Below, in pieces: positions 1-8,464 of a stretch of DNA of 42,725 nt. The DNA comes from an uncultured Coriobacteriaceae bacterium. GTDB lineage: Bacteria; Actinomycetota; Coriobacteriia; Coriobacteriales; Atopobiaceae. Every line of letters begins with the position of its first letter. Position 1 is the stretch's first letter. The position numbers and the translations under genes were made by a program. The stretch covers positions 1 to 42,725 of the forward strand of contig CADBYM010000042.1 of NCBI GenBank assembly GCA_902798915.1, given 5' to 3'. Under the pieces are notes generated by a model. It was not told where the DNA came from. It did no database searches and saw only the letters and a list, made by a program, of their open reading frames with translations.

Positions 1-100
1 CGTCTCGCGGCGGACACCCTTGCCATCGGCTACGCGCTTCCCGCTGCCGGGCGCGCCGGGGACTTTCACCCCTTGGGTGTGTACCATGCCCGGCACACAC
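1..100 (-). mobile_element. 5' end of a group II intron (domain I), truncated by the window edge
   Basis: Read on the minus strand from about position 100 down to 1, the sequence starts with GTGTG, which fits the group II intron 5' consensus GUGYG. It then shows the typical domain I pieces in order: a GGGTGAAAGTCCCC segment (about 58-44), TAGCCGA, and GGCAAGGGTGTCC followed by CGCGAG (about 27-5). GTGTGT at the start can pair with ACACAC about 17 bases on. This order of motifs is familiar from bacterial mobile group II introns. The rest of the intron, including any reverse transcriptase ORF, would lie to the left of the window. The exact 5' splice site (98 or 100) is uncertain. The intron begins a few bases past a terminator hairpin, a common choice of site for class C introns. 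Confidence 0.7.
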
Positions 101-105
101 CGAGC

Positions 106-140
106 AAAGGGGCGGCCCTCGCAGGAGGGCCGCCCCTTTT
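106..140. terminator. Strong bidirectional terminator hairpin
   Basis: There is a perfect 15-bp stem (106-120 with 125-139), a GCAG loop and flanking A/T runs on both sides, so it can act in either direction. It sits between the group II intron end and the MFS gene. Confidence 0.85.
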
Positions 141-205
141 CCCTTGCGACCGACAAATATGCTATGTTCTTCAAAGGATGGCACCGCAGGGGAGAAGGAC
201 GCTCT

Positions 206-1390
206 ATGGACCGGTTGATTGCGCGATATACCAATAGCTACCTGAGCTACGTGCTCATGTATCTGTTCTACAACATCAGCTTCGCGCTCTTCTCGGCCAT
301 GCTCTCGGTCTACCTCATCGGCAAGGGATACTCCGCGAGCGACGTCTCGCTTTGCGTCTCGGTCGGCTCGCTTGCTGCCATGGTCACCCAGCCCGTCATC
401 GGCGGTCTCACCGACCGCTTCGGCATGCGCCCCGTCAACCTCACGATGTTCGGCATCGTCTGCCTCGCGGCGCTCGGTGTGGTTCTCGCGCCCAACTTCA
501 TGATGCTCGTCGGCGCCTGGGCCATCATCAACCTCCTCATGAACGGCGCGAACCCCGTCGTGGAGCGCATGGCAACCTCAAGCCCCTACGACTATGGCAA
601 GGTCCGCATGTGGGGCACAATCGGCTTCGCCTGCGGCACCCAGCTTTCCGGCGTCATCTACGACGCCATCTCGCCCGACGCGCTCTTCATTACCATGATC
701 GTTACGATGCTGCTGTGCATTCTGGGCTTCTGGGGCACGCAACCCCGCTTGGCCGAGGCCGAGGAGGCGAGCATCGAGGCAGACGACGCCGAGCCCGTCT
801 CGATGAAGGACCTCCTCACCAACAAGAAGTTCCTCTACTATCTCGCGCTCCAAGTCATCTTCGTCGGCGTGACCGGTGCCGTGTACTCCTTCGCACCGGC
901 GTTTCTCACGAGCAAGGGCCTGGATCCGTCCCTTGCCTCCACCATTCTCGCCGTTGCGACACTCTGCGAGCTGCCCTTCATCATCTTCTCGTCCAAGTAC
1001 ATGGACAAGGTGCCTAACAAGGTCCTGCTGCTCGTCTGCTTCGCTCTCGTCGCCGTCCAGATGGTAACCTATGGCCTCGACCTGCCGCTACCCGTCATCA
1101 TCGTGATTACCCTCCTGTGCAAGCACCCGCCCGTCATCGTCAACATCATGGCCAACATGAAGGTCGTGAACACCATCGTGGACGCACGCCTGCAGATCTC
1201 CGGCCTCGCCCTCGTCAAGGCTTGCCAGAGCTTCGGGACCATCGTGTCCAACAACATCGGCGGGCGCATCGTTGACGCCTCGGGCTACCCACCGATGTTC
1301 CTCTTCCTACTGGCGGCAATCGCGGTTGGCCTGGTGGGTGTCGTGTTCTTCCAAGTGCCCTCGGGCAATGACAAGAAGCTCTTCAGCTAG
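206..1390 (+). CDS. Major facilitator superfamily permease (MFS_1-like / NupG-HcaT type)
   Basis: This 394-aa integral membrane protein is predicted to import a small solute, probably by proton symport. It shows about 12 hydrophobic segments, an acidic/polar cytoplasmic loop at mid-length (residues about 180-200) and the loop motif GGLTDRFGMRPV after TM2, the classic MFS A-motif. A GKVRMWGTIGFA segment is typical of the nucleoside/HcaT-like branch. I chose the ATG at 206 because GGAGAAGGA lies 6 bases upstream. The open frame extends back to 20 across the terminator but that part looks non-coding. The gene is followed after 30 bp by a HUMPS-family gene in the same direction, so the substrate may be a sugar, sugar acid or nucleoside whose phosphorylated form that enzyme handles. 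The substrate is not readable from sequence. Confidence 0.85.
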   Translation: MDRLIARYTNSYLSYVLMYLFYNISFALFSAMLSVYLIGKGYSASDVSLCVSVGSLAAMVTQPVIGGLTDRFGMRPVNLTMFGIVCLAALGVVLAPNFMMLVGAWAIINLLMNGANPVVERMATSSPYDYGKVRMWGTIGFACGTQLSGVIYDAISPDALFITMIVTMLLCILGFWGTQPRLAEAEEASIEADDAEPVSMKDLLTNKKFLYYLALQVIFVGVTGAVYSFAPAFLTSKGLDPSLASTILAVATLCELPFIIFSSKYMDKVPNKVLLLVCFALVAVQMVTYGLDLPLPVIIVITLLCKHPPVIVNIMANMKVVNTIVDARLQISGLALVKACQSFGTIVSNNIGGRIVDASGYPPMFLFLLAAIAVGLVGVVFFQVPSGNDKKLFS

Positions 1391-1420
1391 GCGCGGACTA
1401 CGCGCAGAAAGGATCGTAGC

Positions 1421-2128
1421 ATGGCAGCGCAACTGCAACTCGTCTTTGACCACGGCAAGCGCCACGAGGTGATTCGGGCTACCGACGAGATGGCCGACTA
1501 CGTGGACATCGTCGAAATCGGGTATCCCGAGCTCGTGACCTTCGGCCTCAGCATCGTGAGCGAGATTCACGAGGCGCTCCCCGACCTCAAGCTGTGCGTC
1601 GACGCCAAGGTGTTCCACGGCGGGTCGGGCATCACACGCCGCTGCTTCGAGGCCGGTGCCCATATCGTCACCGTGCTCGCCGGGGCCCCAAATCCCGTCA
1701 TCCAGCAGATGGTGCGCCACGCGCGCCATTACGGCGGCAAGATCATGTGCGACATGGACGGCATCAAGCGCCCGGCACGTCGCACCGCCGAGGTGGACGC
1801 GCTGGGGGTCAGCTACGTGAGCATCGCCTCAGGCTACCTCATGGAACACGAATACGACCTGCACAAGCGCAACCACGGGTCCATCTTCCAGCTGCAGCCG
1901 CTCGATCTCGCCAAGGCGGTCAAGCGCAACCTCATCCACGCCGGCCTCGTCATCGGCACGGGCGTGAACACGGAGAACATCTCCGACGTGATGGCGCTCG
2001 ACCCCCAAATCGTGATGGTGGGCCGTGCCATCTTCCACAACGAGGTCGACCCCACGAGCGACCGCGCCGCACCGCTCGACGTGCGACTCGCACGCATCAA
2101 CGAGCTGCGCCGCGCCATGGGCAACTGA
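1421..2128 (+). CDS. Orotidine-5'-phosphate decarboxylase-fold (HUMPS) protein, hexulose-6-phosphate synthase / 3-keto-L-gulonate-6-phosphate decarboxylase-like
   Basis: This 235-aa cytoplasmic (beta/alpha)8-barrel protein belongs to the OMP decarboxylase superfamily. The VDIVEIG segment (residues 28-34) supplies the conserved glutamate, VDAK (60-63) the conserved Asp and Lys, and GTGVN and VMVGRAIF near the C-terminus the phosphate-binding loops. Family members convert beta-keto or ketose phosphates (ribulose monophosphate or ascorbate routes). The usual D-x-K-x-x-D signature is altered: His66 sits where the second Asp normally is, and the later catalytic histidine region reads SIASGYL, so the reaction may differ. 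AGAAAGGA lies about 8 bases before the ATG. The gene is 30 bp behind the MFS gene and probably in the same operon. No hexulose phosphate isomerase is nearby. Confidence 0.75.
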   Translation: MAAQLQLVFDHGKRHEVIRATDEMADYVDIVEIGYPELVTFGLSIVSEIHEALPDLKLCVDAKVFHGGSGITRRCFEAGAHIVTVLAGAPNPVIQQMVRHARHYGGKIMCDMDGIKRPARRTAEVDALGVSYVSIASGYLMEHEYDLHKRNHGSIFQLQPLDLAKAVKRNLIHAGLVIGTGVNTENISDVMALDPQIVMVGRAIFHNEVDPTSDRAAPLDVRLARINELRRAMGN

Positions 2129-2317
2129 CGTCGCACATCTCAGGGATGCTCCGCTTGGTCGTCAGATAGTTATTGCAGTTCACGCCTTTGGATTCACTTG
2201 GGATAAGGCCCAACTCATGCCAGCGCTTGCGATGTGTCCCAGACCCTTTGCCTTCTCCCAAACCCCGACCCACCCGGTCACGCTACAATGGTCGCACGCC
2301 TACGAGAGGAGCCATCC

Positions 2318-3496
2318 TTGGACGACACCATCCGCATGCTGGAGGCCTTAGACCCCAACGCCATGCTCGACATCGTGCTTTCGCAGAGCGTTCACGACAA
2401 GCCCGCCCTCTCCCTCGCCGACGAGCTGTCTCGCCTCACCGTGCGTGAGCTGCGCGAGCTCGCACGCAACGCAGGCATGACCGGCAGCATATCCAAGATG
2501 AACAAACGCACGCTCGTCAACAGCCTCTTTGAGCTCATGGACGCGCCGCCCGCGCAGCTTCTCTCCCTGGCACGCTCCTTCGGTACGTCATACCTCAAGT
2601 GCTTACGGCAACTCTGCGAGGCGGGCGGACACATAGAGGTCCCCATCGCCGAGTTCAAGTCACTCAAACAGGTTCCCGTCCCGCACCCACCGCTCTCGTT
2701 GCTCTACGACTGGGACGACACCCTCCACAGCATCATGCCCCAAGAGCTCTTTGCCAAGCTCAAGGACGTGGACTGGGACAAGGAGCTCAAGGACGCCGAA
2801 CCGATCGAGCGGGCCTTGGCTTACCTCGACGTCTTGGTGGACCTCAGGGGCATCGTGCCATTGCGCGAGGCCATCTACGAGTGCACCACCCACACGACCG
2901 ATGCGCCGGGCGCCGACGACATCAAGGTGGCCATCCTCAACGGCGCCTCCGGCCCTCAATCCGGCTTTGCATGTGTGACGCTCTACGACATGAAGTGCCT
3001 CGTGCACGGCATCCTGTTCGATTATCTGAAGGATGACGACCCGGATGACTGGGACTACGTCGAGGGGCTCTTTGTAAGCCAAGAGGAGTATCCGGCGCGT
3101 CCCCTCACCGACGAACTGCTACAAGCCGGAAGCGTGCCAGACATGCTGCGAGAGACTCCGCCAGGCAAGGCGCTTGCGGCGCTGCTAGAGAAGGGAACGC
3201 CCAGCGACCTGCCCCCGGCGCTGTTCGCACCGACCATGGTCATGGCGCTCGTACAGATGTCGCGCGAAAGCCAGCGCATCTGCGATTTTGTCGACATTCT
3301 CGCACGGTTCGACATACGCATCGTCGAGTCCGACGCCGACCAAGCCATGGGCTTGTATGCTCAGCTCGCGGCCCGCATACCCCAATGGGACCGCAACGGC
3401 TGGTCACTACGCGACGAGCTATGTGGAAAGGTCCGGCCCCAGCCACGCATCGACGAGGACCTCGCCGACATCCTGCCGTTCGTCCCGCGCTCGTGA
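2318..3496 (+). CDS. Conserved hypothetical protein with an N-terminal Rho-N/SAP-like helical segment
   Basis: I do not recognise this soluble 393-aa protein. Residues about 20-65 (LSRLTVRELRELARNAG, then basic KMNKRTLVNSL) resemble the small helical Rho-N/SAP nucleic-acid-binding fold, which is suggestive only. The remainder is acidic and lacks membrane segments or a catalytic motif I can name. I place the start at TTG 2318 because GAGAGGAG (2304-2311) lies 6 bases upstream and the sequence before it (a TACAAT hexamer at 2284-2289, possibly a -10) looks regulatory. In-frame ATGs at 2234 and 2288 have no ribosome-binding site. It is transcribed alone and converges with mfd. Confidence 0.7.
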   Translation: MDDTIRMLEALDPNAMLDIVLSQSVHDKPALSLADELSRLTVRELRELARNAGMTGSISKMNKRTLVNSLFELMDAPPAQLLSLARSFGTSYLKCLRQLCEAGGHIEVPIAEFKSLKQVPVPHPPLSLLYDWDDTLHSIMPQELFAKLKDVDWDKELKDAEPIERALAYLDVLVDLRGIVPLREAIYECTTHTTDAPGADDIKVAILNGASGPQSGFACVTLYDMKCLVHGILFDYLKDDDPDDWDYVEGLFVSQEEYPARPLTDELLQAGSVPDMLRETPPGKALAALLEKGTPSDLPPALFAPTMVMALVQMSRESQRICDFVDILARFDIRIVESDADQAMGLYAQLAARIPQWDRNGWSLRDELCGKVRPQPRIDEDLADILPFVPRS

Positions 3497-3533
3497 ATCG
3501 TCAGTCGGAGCGAGCCTTTTGACTCTCCCCGAC

Positions 3534-3701
3534 TCAGATATCCCAGCTTTCCACGAGGGCGTCGTTCGCATCGCAGCCGTCGTAGCTCATGACGTATGTG
3601 CGCAGGTAAGAGATGTTGAAGCGGACGAGTCCGCGCGCAGGCGCGATGACAATCCCATCGCGCAGCAGAGACTCGCCTAGCCCCAGTACGTACGCTTCGC
3701 C
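3534..3701 (-). pseudogene. C-terminal relic of a PLP-dependent aminotransferase (MalY/PatB-like)
   Basis: A 55-codon frame begins right after an in-frame TAA (3702-3704), has no start codon of its own, and ends in TGA. Its middle reads GLVRFNISYLRTYV, preceded by an IVIAPARG turn. This resembles the end of MalY/PatB-type class I/II aminotransferases, where a conserved Arg binds the substrate carboxylate (..G.IRFNIA.PR..). The match is by eye. It lies between the convergent unknown gene and mfd and is most likely debris of a lost gene. Confidence 0.35.
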
Positions 3702-3742
3702 TTATGCGTGATTCGTGCGACGGCTCGTTTGACTCGCAGCCG

Positions 3743-6700
3743 CTACTCGTCGTTGCCGCCCACCTGTGCGAGCACGCCGAGCGTCGCGGGCAGCAGCGCC
3801 TCCGCATCACGTCTCATGGGATACTTGAGCTGGTGCGTCTTCGGATAATAGAACGCCCGCTCGGAGCGCATCTTGAGCGCCACGGCACGCGGCACCTCAA
3901 TGCCGTTGAAGACGAGCCTCCCGCCCGTGAGCGCCACGCTCGTCACGCCCAGGCGCTCGCAGCGAATCCGCACCCGCGCGCGATCGAAGAGGTTGCGCGC
4001 CGCCAATGGCATGCCGCCCCACGTCTCTTCGAGTTCGCCCTGCAGCTTGTCCACGTCCGCAAGCTCGGACGCCGCCGCAAGTCGCCGGTACGCCATGACG
4101 CGCTTGTCCACATCAGGCACGTACTCCTCGGCCAAGTAGAAGTCCGCATTGAGGTTGATGGTCACGTCGCTGGGCTCGTCCCCCTCGGGCACCTCTCCGC
4201 GCGCCTCCGCCACGGCCTGCCCCAGCATCTGCGTAAACAGGTCGAAGCCCACACTGCTCAGGTTGCCATGCTGCTCGCCACCCACCAGCGACCCAGCACC
4301 ACGAATCTCCAGGTCGCGCATGGCGATCCTCATGCCACTGCCCAACTCCTGGAACTCGCTCAAGGCCGTCAGGCGCTCGGTCGCCTCAGGCGTGAGTGGG
4401 TCCTCTGGCGGAAACATGAAGTACGCGTATGCCTGTTCACGCCCGCGCCCCACGCGTCCCTTCAGCTGGTAGAGCTGCGCCAGGCCTAGTCGTTGCGCGT
4501 CTTCGATGATGAGCGTATTGGTATGGGGGTTGTCGATGCCGCTCTCGATGATGGTGGTCGCCACGAGCACGTCCACCTCGTGCATCTGAAAGCCGAGCAT
4601 GACCTCCTCCACCTGGTTTGCGCTCATCTGCCCATGCGCGATGGCCACGCGCGCCTCCGGAGCGGCCTCCTGCACCCGTGCGAGCGCATCCTCGATGGTG
4701 TGCACGCGATTCGAGACGTAGTATACCTGTCCCTTGCGCGCCAGCTCGCGCCGGATGGCGGCACTCACCACGTCGGGATCGTACTCGCCCACATGCACGC
4801 GCACGGGCTTGCGTCCCGGCGGCGGTGTGAGGATGAGGCTCATGTCACGCACGCCGCTCATGGCCATCTGCATCGTACGGGGAATCGGGGTCGCAGAGAG
4901 CGTGAGAACATCGACCTGCTCGCGCATGTTCTTGAGCTGCTCCTTGTGCTGGACCCCGAAGCGCTGCTCCTCGTCCACGATCACGAGTCCCAGCTCGTGC
5001 GGGTTGACGTCGGCCGAGAGGAGACGGTGCGTGCCGATGAGCACGTCGACCTTACCCTCGGCAAAGTCCTTGAGAGAACGACGCTGCTGGGCTGGCGTCA
5101 CGAAGCGACTGAGCACCTCCACACGCAGGTCGAACGGCGCGAACCGGTCAAAGAAGGTGTCGTAGTGCTGCTGGGCAAGAATCGTCGTCGGGCACAGTAC
5201 CATCACTTGACGCCCATCCATGCAGCATTTGAAGGCTGCGCGCAGCGCCACCTCTGTCTTGCCGAAGCCCACGTCACCACAGAGCAGCCGATCCATGGGC
5301 TTGGCCGTCTCCATGTCGGCCTTGATGTCGGCGAGCGCCGAAATCTGATCGGGCGTCATCTCGTAGTTGAAGCTCTCCTCCATCTGCTGCTGAGCGGGCA
5401 CGTCAGGCGAGAAGGCATGACCGGTCACGGCGCTACGGCGCATGTACAGGTCCACGAGGTCGAACGCGAGCTTCTTCGCACTGCGACGTGCCTTCCCCGT
5501 CGCACGGCTCCAGTCGGCCGTGTTGAGGCGCGTAAGGCGCGGGCTGCTGCCATCCGGCCCCACGTAACGCGTGATGCGGTCCACCTGCTCAAGCGGCACG
5601 TAGAGCTTGTCGGCGTTGGCGTACTCCAAAAGGAAGTAGTCCCGCTCGCGCCCACCGACCTCCTGACGCACGATGCTCGTGAAGAGTGCGATGCCGTGCG
5701 TGGCATGCACCACGTAGTCTCCCGGCTTGAAGGGAAAGGTCACGTTCGTCACGTCGAGGCGCCGAGGACGACGGCGTTTGGCCATGCGTGCCGTCAGGTC
5801 ACTCACGCTGAGCACCGCCAGATGCGCCGCAGGCACCACCACACCCGAAGGAATGGGCGCGTCCACAAACGTCACGACCCCTGCCTCGAGGTGCCCCTCC
5901 CGCTCGCTGCCCAGGCGTTCGACGAAGGGAATGCTCTCGTCAGAGAAGTGCAGCTCCAGATGCTCGCGTGCAGCACGGTCGGGCACCGCAAAGACGATGA
6001 CGGAATTGTCGCGGATGAGCCCGCGCACCCGCCCGAGCAGCTTCGAGTCGGCGCCCGCGATTCCTGGTTGTTGCACGGCGAGCTGCGAACCCGAGGCGAC
6101 TTTCGTGCCCACCCGCGCCATCGACGCAAAGGTCACGCGCTGACAGGTGCCGAAGTCCAGTTCCTTGGGCGGTGTGTACAATCCCTCCGTGCTCGCACCC
6201 GCGGCGGACGCAGCGTGTACGATCTCGTCCGAGGCATGAGCGCAGTCGTCAAAGAGCGCACGGGGCTCGGCAAGAATCACCAGCGTCCCACTCGCCAGGT
6301 GCTCGAGCGGCGAGGCCGTCTTGCCGCCATACAAGTCAGGCAGGTATCGGTCGAGGTGTGGGGCGTTCGACCGCTGGTCGATGAGCTCCAAGTCGGCAGC
6401 CACCTGCTTGTTCGTGCGGGCACGATACGAAAGGCCTCGATCTGCGCGCGCGACCGTCTCGTCCGTGAGCGCGAGCTCGCGGCACGGCACCACGCGCACC
6501 TCTTCCAGCTCGCCGATGGTCTGTCCCGTGGAGGACACCATGGAGCGAATGCGGTCGATCTCGTCACCAAAGAACTCCATGCGAATGGGCGCCGTCGCCT
6601 GCGCCGGATACACATCGACGGTGTCGCCATGAACGTGAAACGTGCCCGGCACGTCTGCGGCACCCGCATCGGCATAGCCCATGCCCACGAGTAGTCGCGG

Positions 6701-7159
6701 CAGCTCTTCGAACTCTACCTCGTCACCCACCGAGAAGGTCGAGCTGGCAAAGAAGCCCGTGTCCTTGGGCGGCACGCGACGTAGCAGCGAGCGCGCGGAG
6801 GCTACTATCAGGCAGTTCTGGCCCGTGGCCAAGCGCTCCAGCGCGGAGCAACGGGCACCGACCACCGCGTCGTCAGCGGGCTTGTCGGCCCATGGCAAGT
6901 CGCGACGCTCGGGGAAGCGCCCTACCACGTCGTGGCCAAGCCATGCCGTAAGCGCGCGTGCCGTACTGTCAGCAGCGTCCTCACCCGCCACCACGAGCAG
7001 GCACGGGCGCGGGTCATGTGCCCACACCGACGCCGTCATGAGCGGGCGGGCGCTCTGCCCAAGCGCGATGGATGTGTCCTTCCCCTCGCGTATGTCACGC
7101 ATGAAGTCGCGCAGTTCGGGTGCCGAGAGGAGCTGGCTGGCAACACGGTTGATCAGCAT
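3743..7159 (-). CDS. mfd: Transcription-repair coupling factor Mfd
   Basis: This 1138-aa DNA translocase removes RNA polymerase stalled at lesions and recruits UvrA. Domains in order are an N-terminal UvrB-homology region, the RNA-polymerase-interacting domain (KPGDYVVHATHGIALF, about residue 470), a superfamily 2 helicase core with Walker A (LLCGDVGFGKTEVAL), Walker B (VIVDEEQRFG), SATPIPRTM (motif III) and the C-lobe GRVGRG motif VI, then the TRG segment and a C-terminal domain. Length is normal for Mfd. I start at ATG 7159 (MLINRVAS), with AAGGAAG about 7 bases upstream. The longer frame to 7234 has no ribosome-binding site and would overlap a possible -10 (TACCAT on the minus strand at 7197-7192). 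It is transcribed by itself. Confidence 0.97.
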   Translation of the reverse strand: MLINRVASQLLSAPELRDFMRDIREGKDTSIALGQSARPLMTASVWAHDPRPCLLVVAGEDAADSTARALTAWLGHDVVGRFPERRDLPWADKPADDAVVGARCSALERLATGQNCLIVASARSLLRRVPPKDTGFFASSTFSVGDEVEFEELPRLLVGMGYADAGAADVPGTFHVHGDTVDVYPAQATAPIRMEFFGDEIDRIRSMVSSTGQTIGELEEVRVVPCRELALTDETVARADRGLSYRARTNKQVAADLELIDQRSNAPHLDRYLPDLYGGKTASPLEHLASGTLVILAEPRALFDDCAHASDEIVHAASAAGASTEGLYTPPKELDFGTCQRVTFASMARVGTKVASGSQLAVQQPGIAGADSKLLGRVRGLIRDNSVIVFAVPDRAAREHLELHFSDESIPFVERLGSEREGHLEAGVVTFVDAPIPSGVVVPAAHLAVLSVSDLTARMAKRRRPRRLDVTNVTFPFKPGDYVVHATHGIALFTSIVRQEVGGRERDYFLLEYANADKLYVPLEQVDRITRYVGPDGSSPRLTRLNTADWSRATGKARRSAKKLAFDLVDLYMRRSAVTGHAFSPDVPAQQQMEESFNYEMTPDQISALADIKADMETAKPMDRLLCGDVGFGKTEVALRAAFKCCMDGRQVMVLCPTTILAQQHYDTFFDRFAPFDLRVEVLSRFVTPAQQRRSLKDFAEGKVDVLIGTHRLLSADVNPHELGLVIVDEEQRFGVQHKEQLKNMREQVDVLTLSATPIPRTMQMAMSGVRDMSLILTPPPGRKPVRVHVGEYDPDVVSAAIRRELARKGQVYYVSNRVHTIEDALARVQEAAPEARVAIAHGQMSANQVEEVMLGFQMHEVDVLVATTIIESGIDNPHTNTLIIEDAQRLGLAQLYQLKGRVGRGREQAYAYFMFPPEDPLTPEATERLTALSEFQELGSGMRIAMRDLEIRGAGSLVGGEQHGNLSSVGFDLFTQMLGQAVAEARGEVPEGDEPSDVTINLNADFYLAEEYVPDVDKRVMAYRRLAAASELADVDKLQGELEETWGGMPLAARNLFDRARVRIRCERLGVTSVALTGGRLVFNGIEVPRAVALKMRSERAFYYPKTHQLKYPMRRDAEALLPATLGVLAQVGGNDE

Positions 7160-7260
7160 GGGAGACTTCCTTGTCTGTAGGTAATCGTTCAATGGTACCG
7201 CACGAGTTCGCAAGCCCACTGCGGGTTTTCGCACTCCCGCTATGCATGTGCGAGCAAATG

Positions 7261-7296
7261 GGTGGGGACACCCCTAATCAAGAGGGTGTCCCCACC
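7261..7296. terminator. Perfect 13-bp inverted repeat between the lipoprotein gene and mfd
   Basis: GGTGGGGACACCC (7261-7273) is fully complementary to 7284-7296 across a 10-base loop. There is no clear U-run on either side. It lies just downstream of the lipoprotein gene and upstream of mfd, so it may terminate the former. Confidence 0.55.
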
Positions 7297-7332
7297 AGAT
7301 GACCCTTGCTTACCGAAACTAGTTAGGTGCCG

Positions 7333-8274
7333 TTATTCCACGATGACGTTGTCGCGCGTGCAATCGTCCGCAGACTGTGCGGGCTCCTCGTGGGCCGGCT
7401 CTGCCACAGGCTCCACGTACGTGGGCTCCTCGTGGGCCGGCTCTGCCACAGGCTCCACGTACGTGGGCTCTTCATAGGTTGGCTGCTCGGTGGCCGGCTC
7501 CTCATAGGCAGGCTCCTCGTACGTCGGCTGCTCGTACGTCGGCTCCTCGTACGACGGCTGTTCGTACGTGGGCTGCTCGTACGTTGTCTCCCCGGAGCTG
7601 GGCTCTGTGTATGACTGCGACTGCGCGGTGCTCCCGTTCGAGGTATTGGATGCGTCTGAGGGACTGGTCGTGGCATCGCTCGTGGACTGCGTGCTGGCGT
7701 TGTCGCTCGCAGCAGCATCGCCTTCGGCCTGCTTGGTCGTGCCCTCGCTTCCGTCGAGGCCAACAAACGACACATAGCCGACCCATTTGCCATCGGTCTT
7801 CTCGGGATGAAGAGTAACCGCACTCATCTGGGTAAGCGCAACGTTAGCGAACTCTACGTTTGTCCCATTGATGTTTCTGACCTTCACATCGTAGGCCTCA
7901 GCCATATCGTCAGCGGCAATGCCGAGCACGACGGTCCCCTTGCTCTTGATCACCTGATTCACGCTCAGTAGATTCGCGCCCCACTCAGTATCCCCCGTGT
8001 GACGGATAGCGAAGAATACGAGGTTATTCTTGAATGCGCTCGTAACCTGCACCTTGAATGCATCCTCCGTCGTTGCGCCGATAGCCGTCGCAACCGTAGG
8101 CCCTGCCTTGCTTTCGGTCGTCCCGGAAGTCGCTGGCGTGGCAGGCGCCGTAGACTGCTGCTCCGTGACAACCTCTGCCACAGGCTCCTCGATAGTGGCC
8201 GGTTGCTCACTACAGGCGATGAGCGTAAGCGAAAGCATTGCCGCCGATGTGATGCCAATCAGTTTCCTCTTCAT
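7333..8274 (-). CDS. Secreted lipoprotein with a Pro/Glu/Tyr repeat tail
   Basis: This 313-aa surface lipoprotein has no known enzymatic role. Residues 1-20 form a lipoprotein signal peptide (MKRKLIG..., lipobox LIAC), so Cys21 should be lipidated. Residues about 60-180 form a compact domain of unknown family. Residues about 185-220 are Ser/Thr/Ala-rich, and residues about 225-305 are tandem EEPTYEQP-like units rich in Pro, Glu and Tyr. Two units near the end come from an exact 42-bp DNA duplication. Such tails usually span the cell wall or serve as display stalks. The protein ends in a short unrelated segment with one Cys. It is a single-gene unit with a GAGGTAGGGG ribosome-binding region. 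Confidence 0.8.
   Translation of the reverse strand: MKRKLIGITSAAMLSLTLIACSEQPATIEEPVAEVVTEQQSTAPATPATSGTTESKAGPTVATAIGATTEDAFKVQVTSAFKNNLVFFAIRHTGDTEWGANLLSVNQVIKSKGTVVLGIAADDMAEAYDVKVRNINGTNVEFANVALTQMSAVTLHPEKTDGKWVGYVSFVGLDGSEGTTKQAEGDAAASDNASTQSTSDATTSPSDASNTSNGSTAQSQSYTEPSSGETTYEQPTYEQPSYEEPTYEQPTYEEPAYEEPATEQPTYEEPTYVEPVAEPAHEEPTYVEPVAEPAHEEPAQSADDCTRDNVIVE
7381..7464. repeat. Exact 42-bp tandem duplication inside the lipoprotein gene
   Basis: Positions 7381-7422 and 7423-7464 are identical, encoding two copies of a 14-residue unit (EPTYVEPVAEPAHE). Further imperfect 5-6 residue units (EEPTYEQP, EEPAYEEP) continue to about 7600. Identical copies suggest recent slippage or recombination, so copy number may vary between strains. 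Confidence 0.9.
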
Positions 8275-8464
8275 TACCCCTACCTCACGATTTGCTGTCG
8301 AAGACGCCGTTGTCGTCTAAAACCGTAGTAATGTAGCTGTGCAACCGTGTACTGTAGCATGAAGCTCCAAGCGACGCGGCAAACATCACACTTTCACCCC
8401 AGAAGGTGCACGTAGCCCCCACAACATCGGCCGCTTGCCCATTTGTGTGGCCGCGCGCTTGGCC

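Noticed and set aside
20..205. N-terminal extension of the MFS gene frame
   Set aside because: It crosses the terminator hairpin and group II intron sequence. The ATG at 206 has a good ribosome-binding site.
7381..7600. Tandem units considered as a CRISPR array
   Set aside because: Units are adjacent with no unique spacers and are in frame within a lipoprotein gene.
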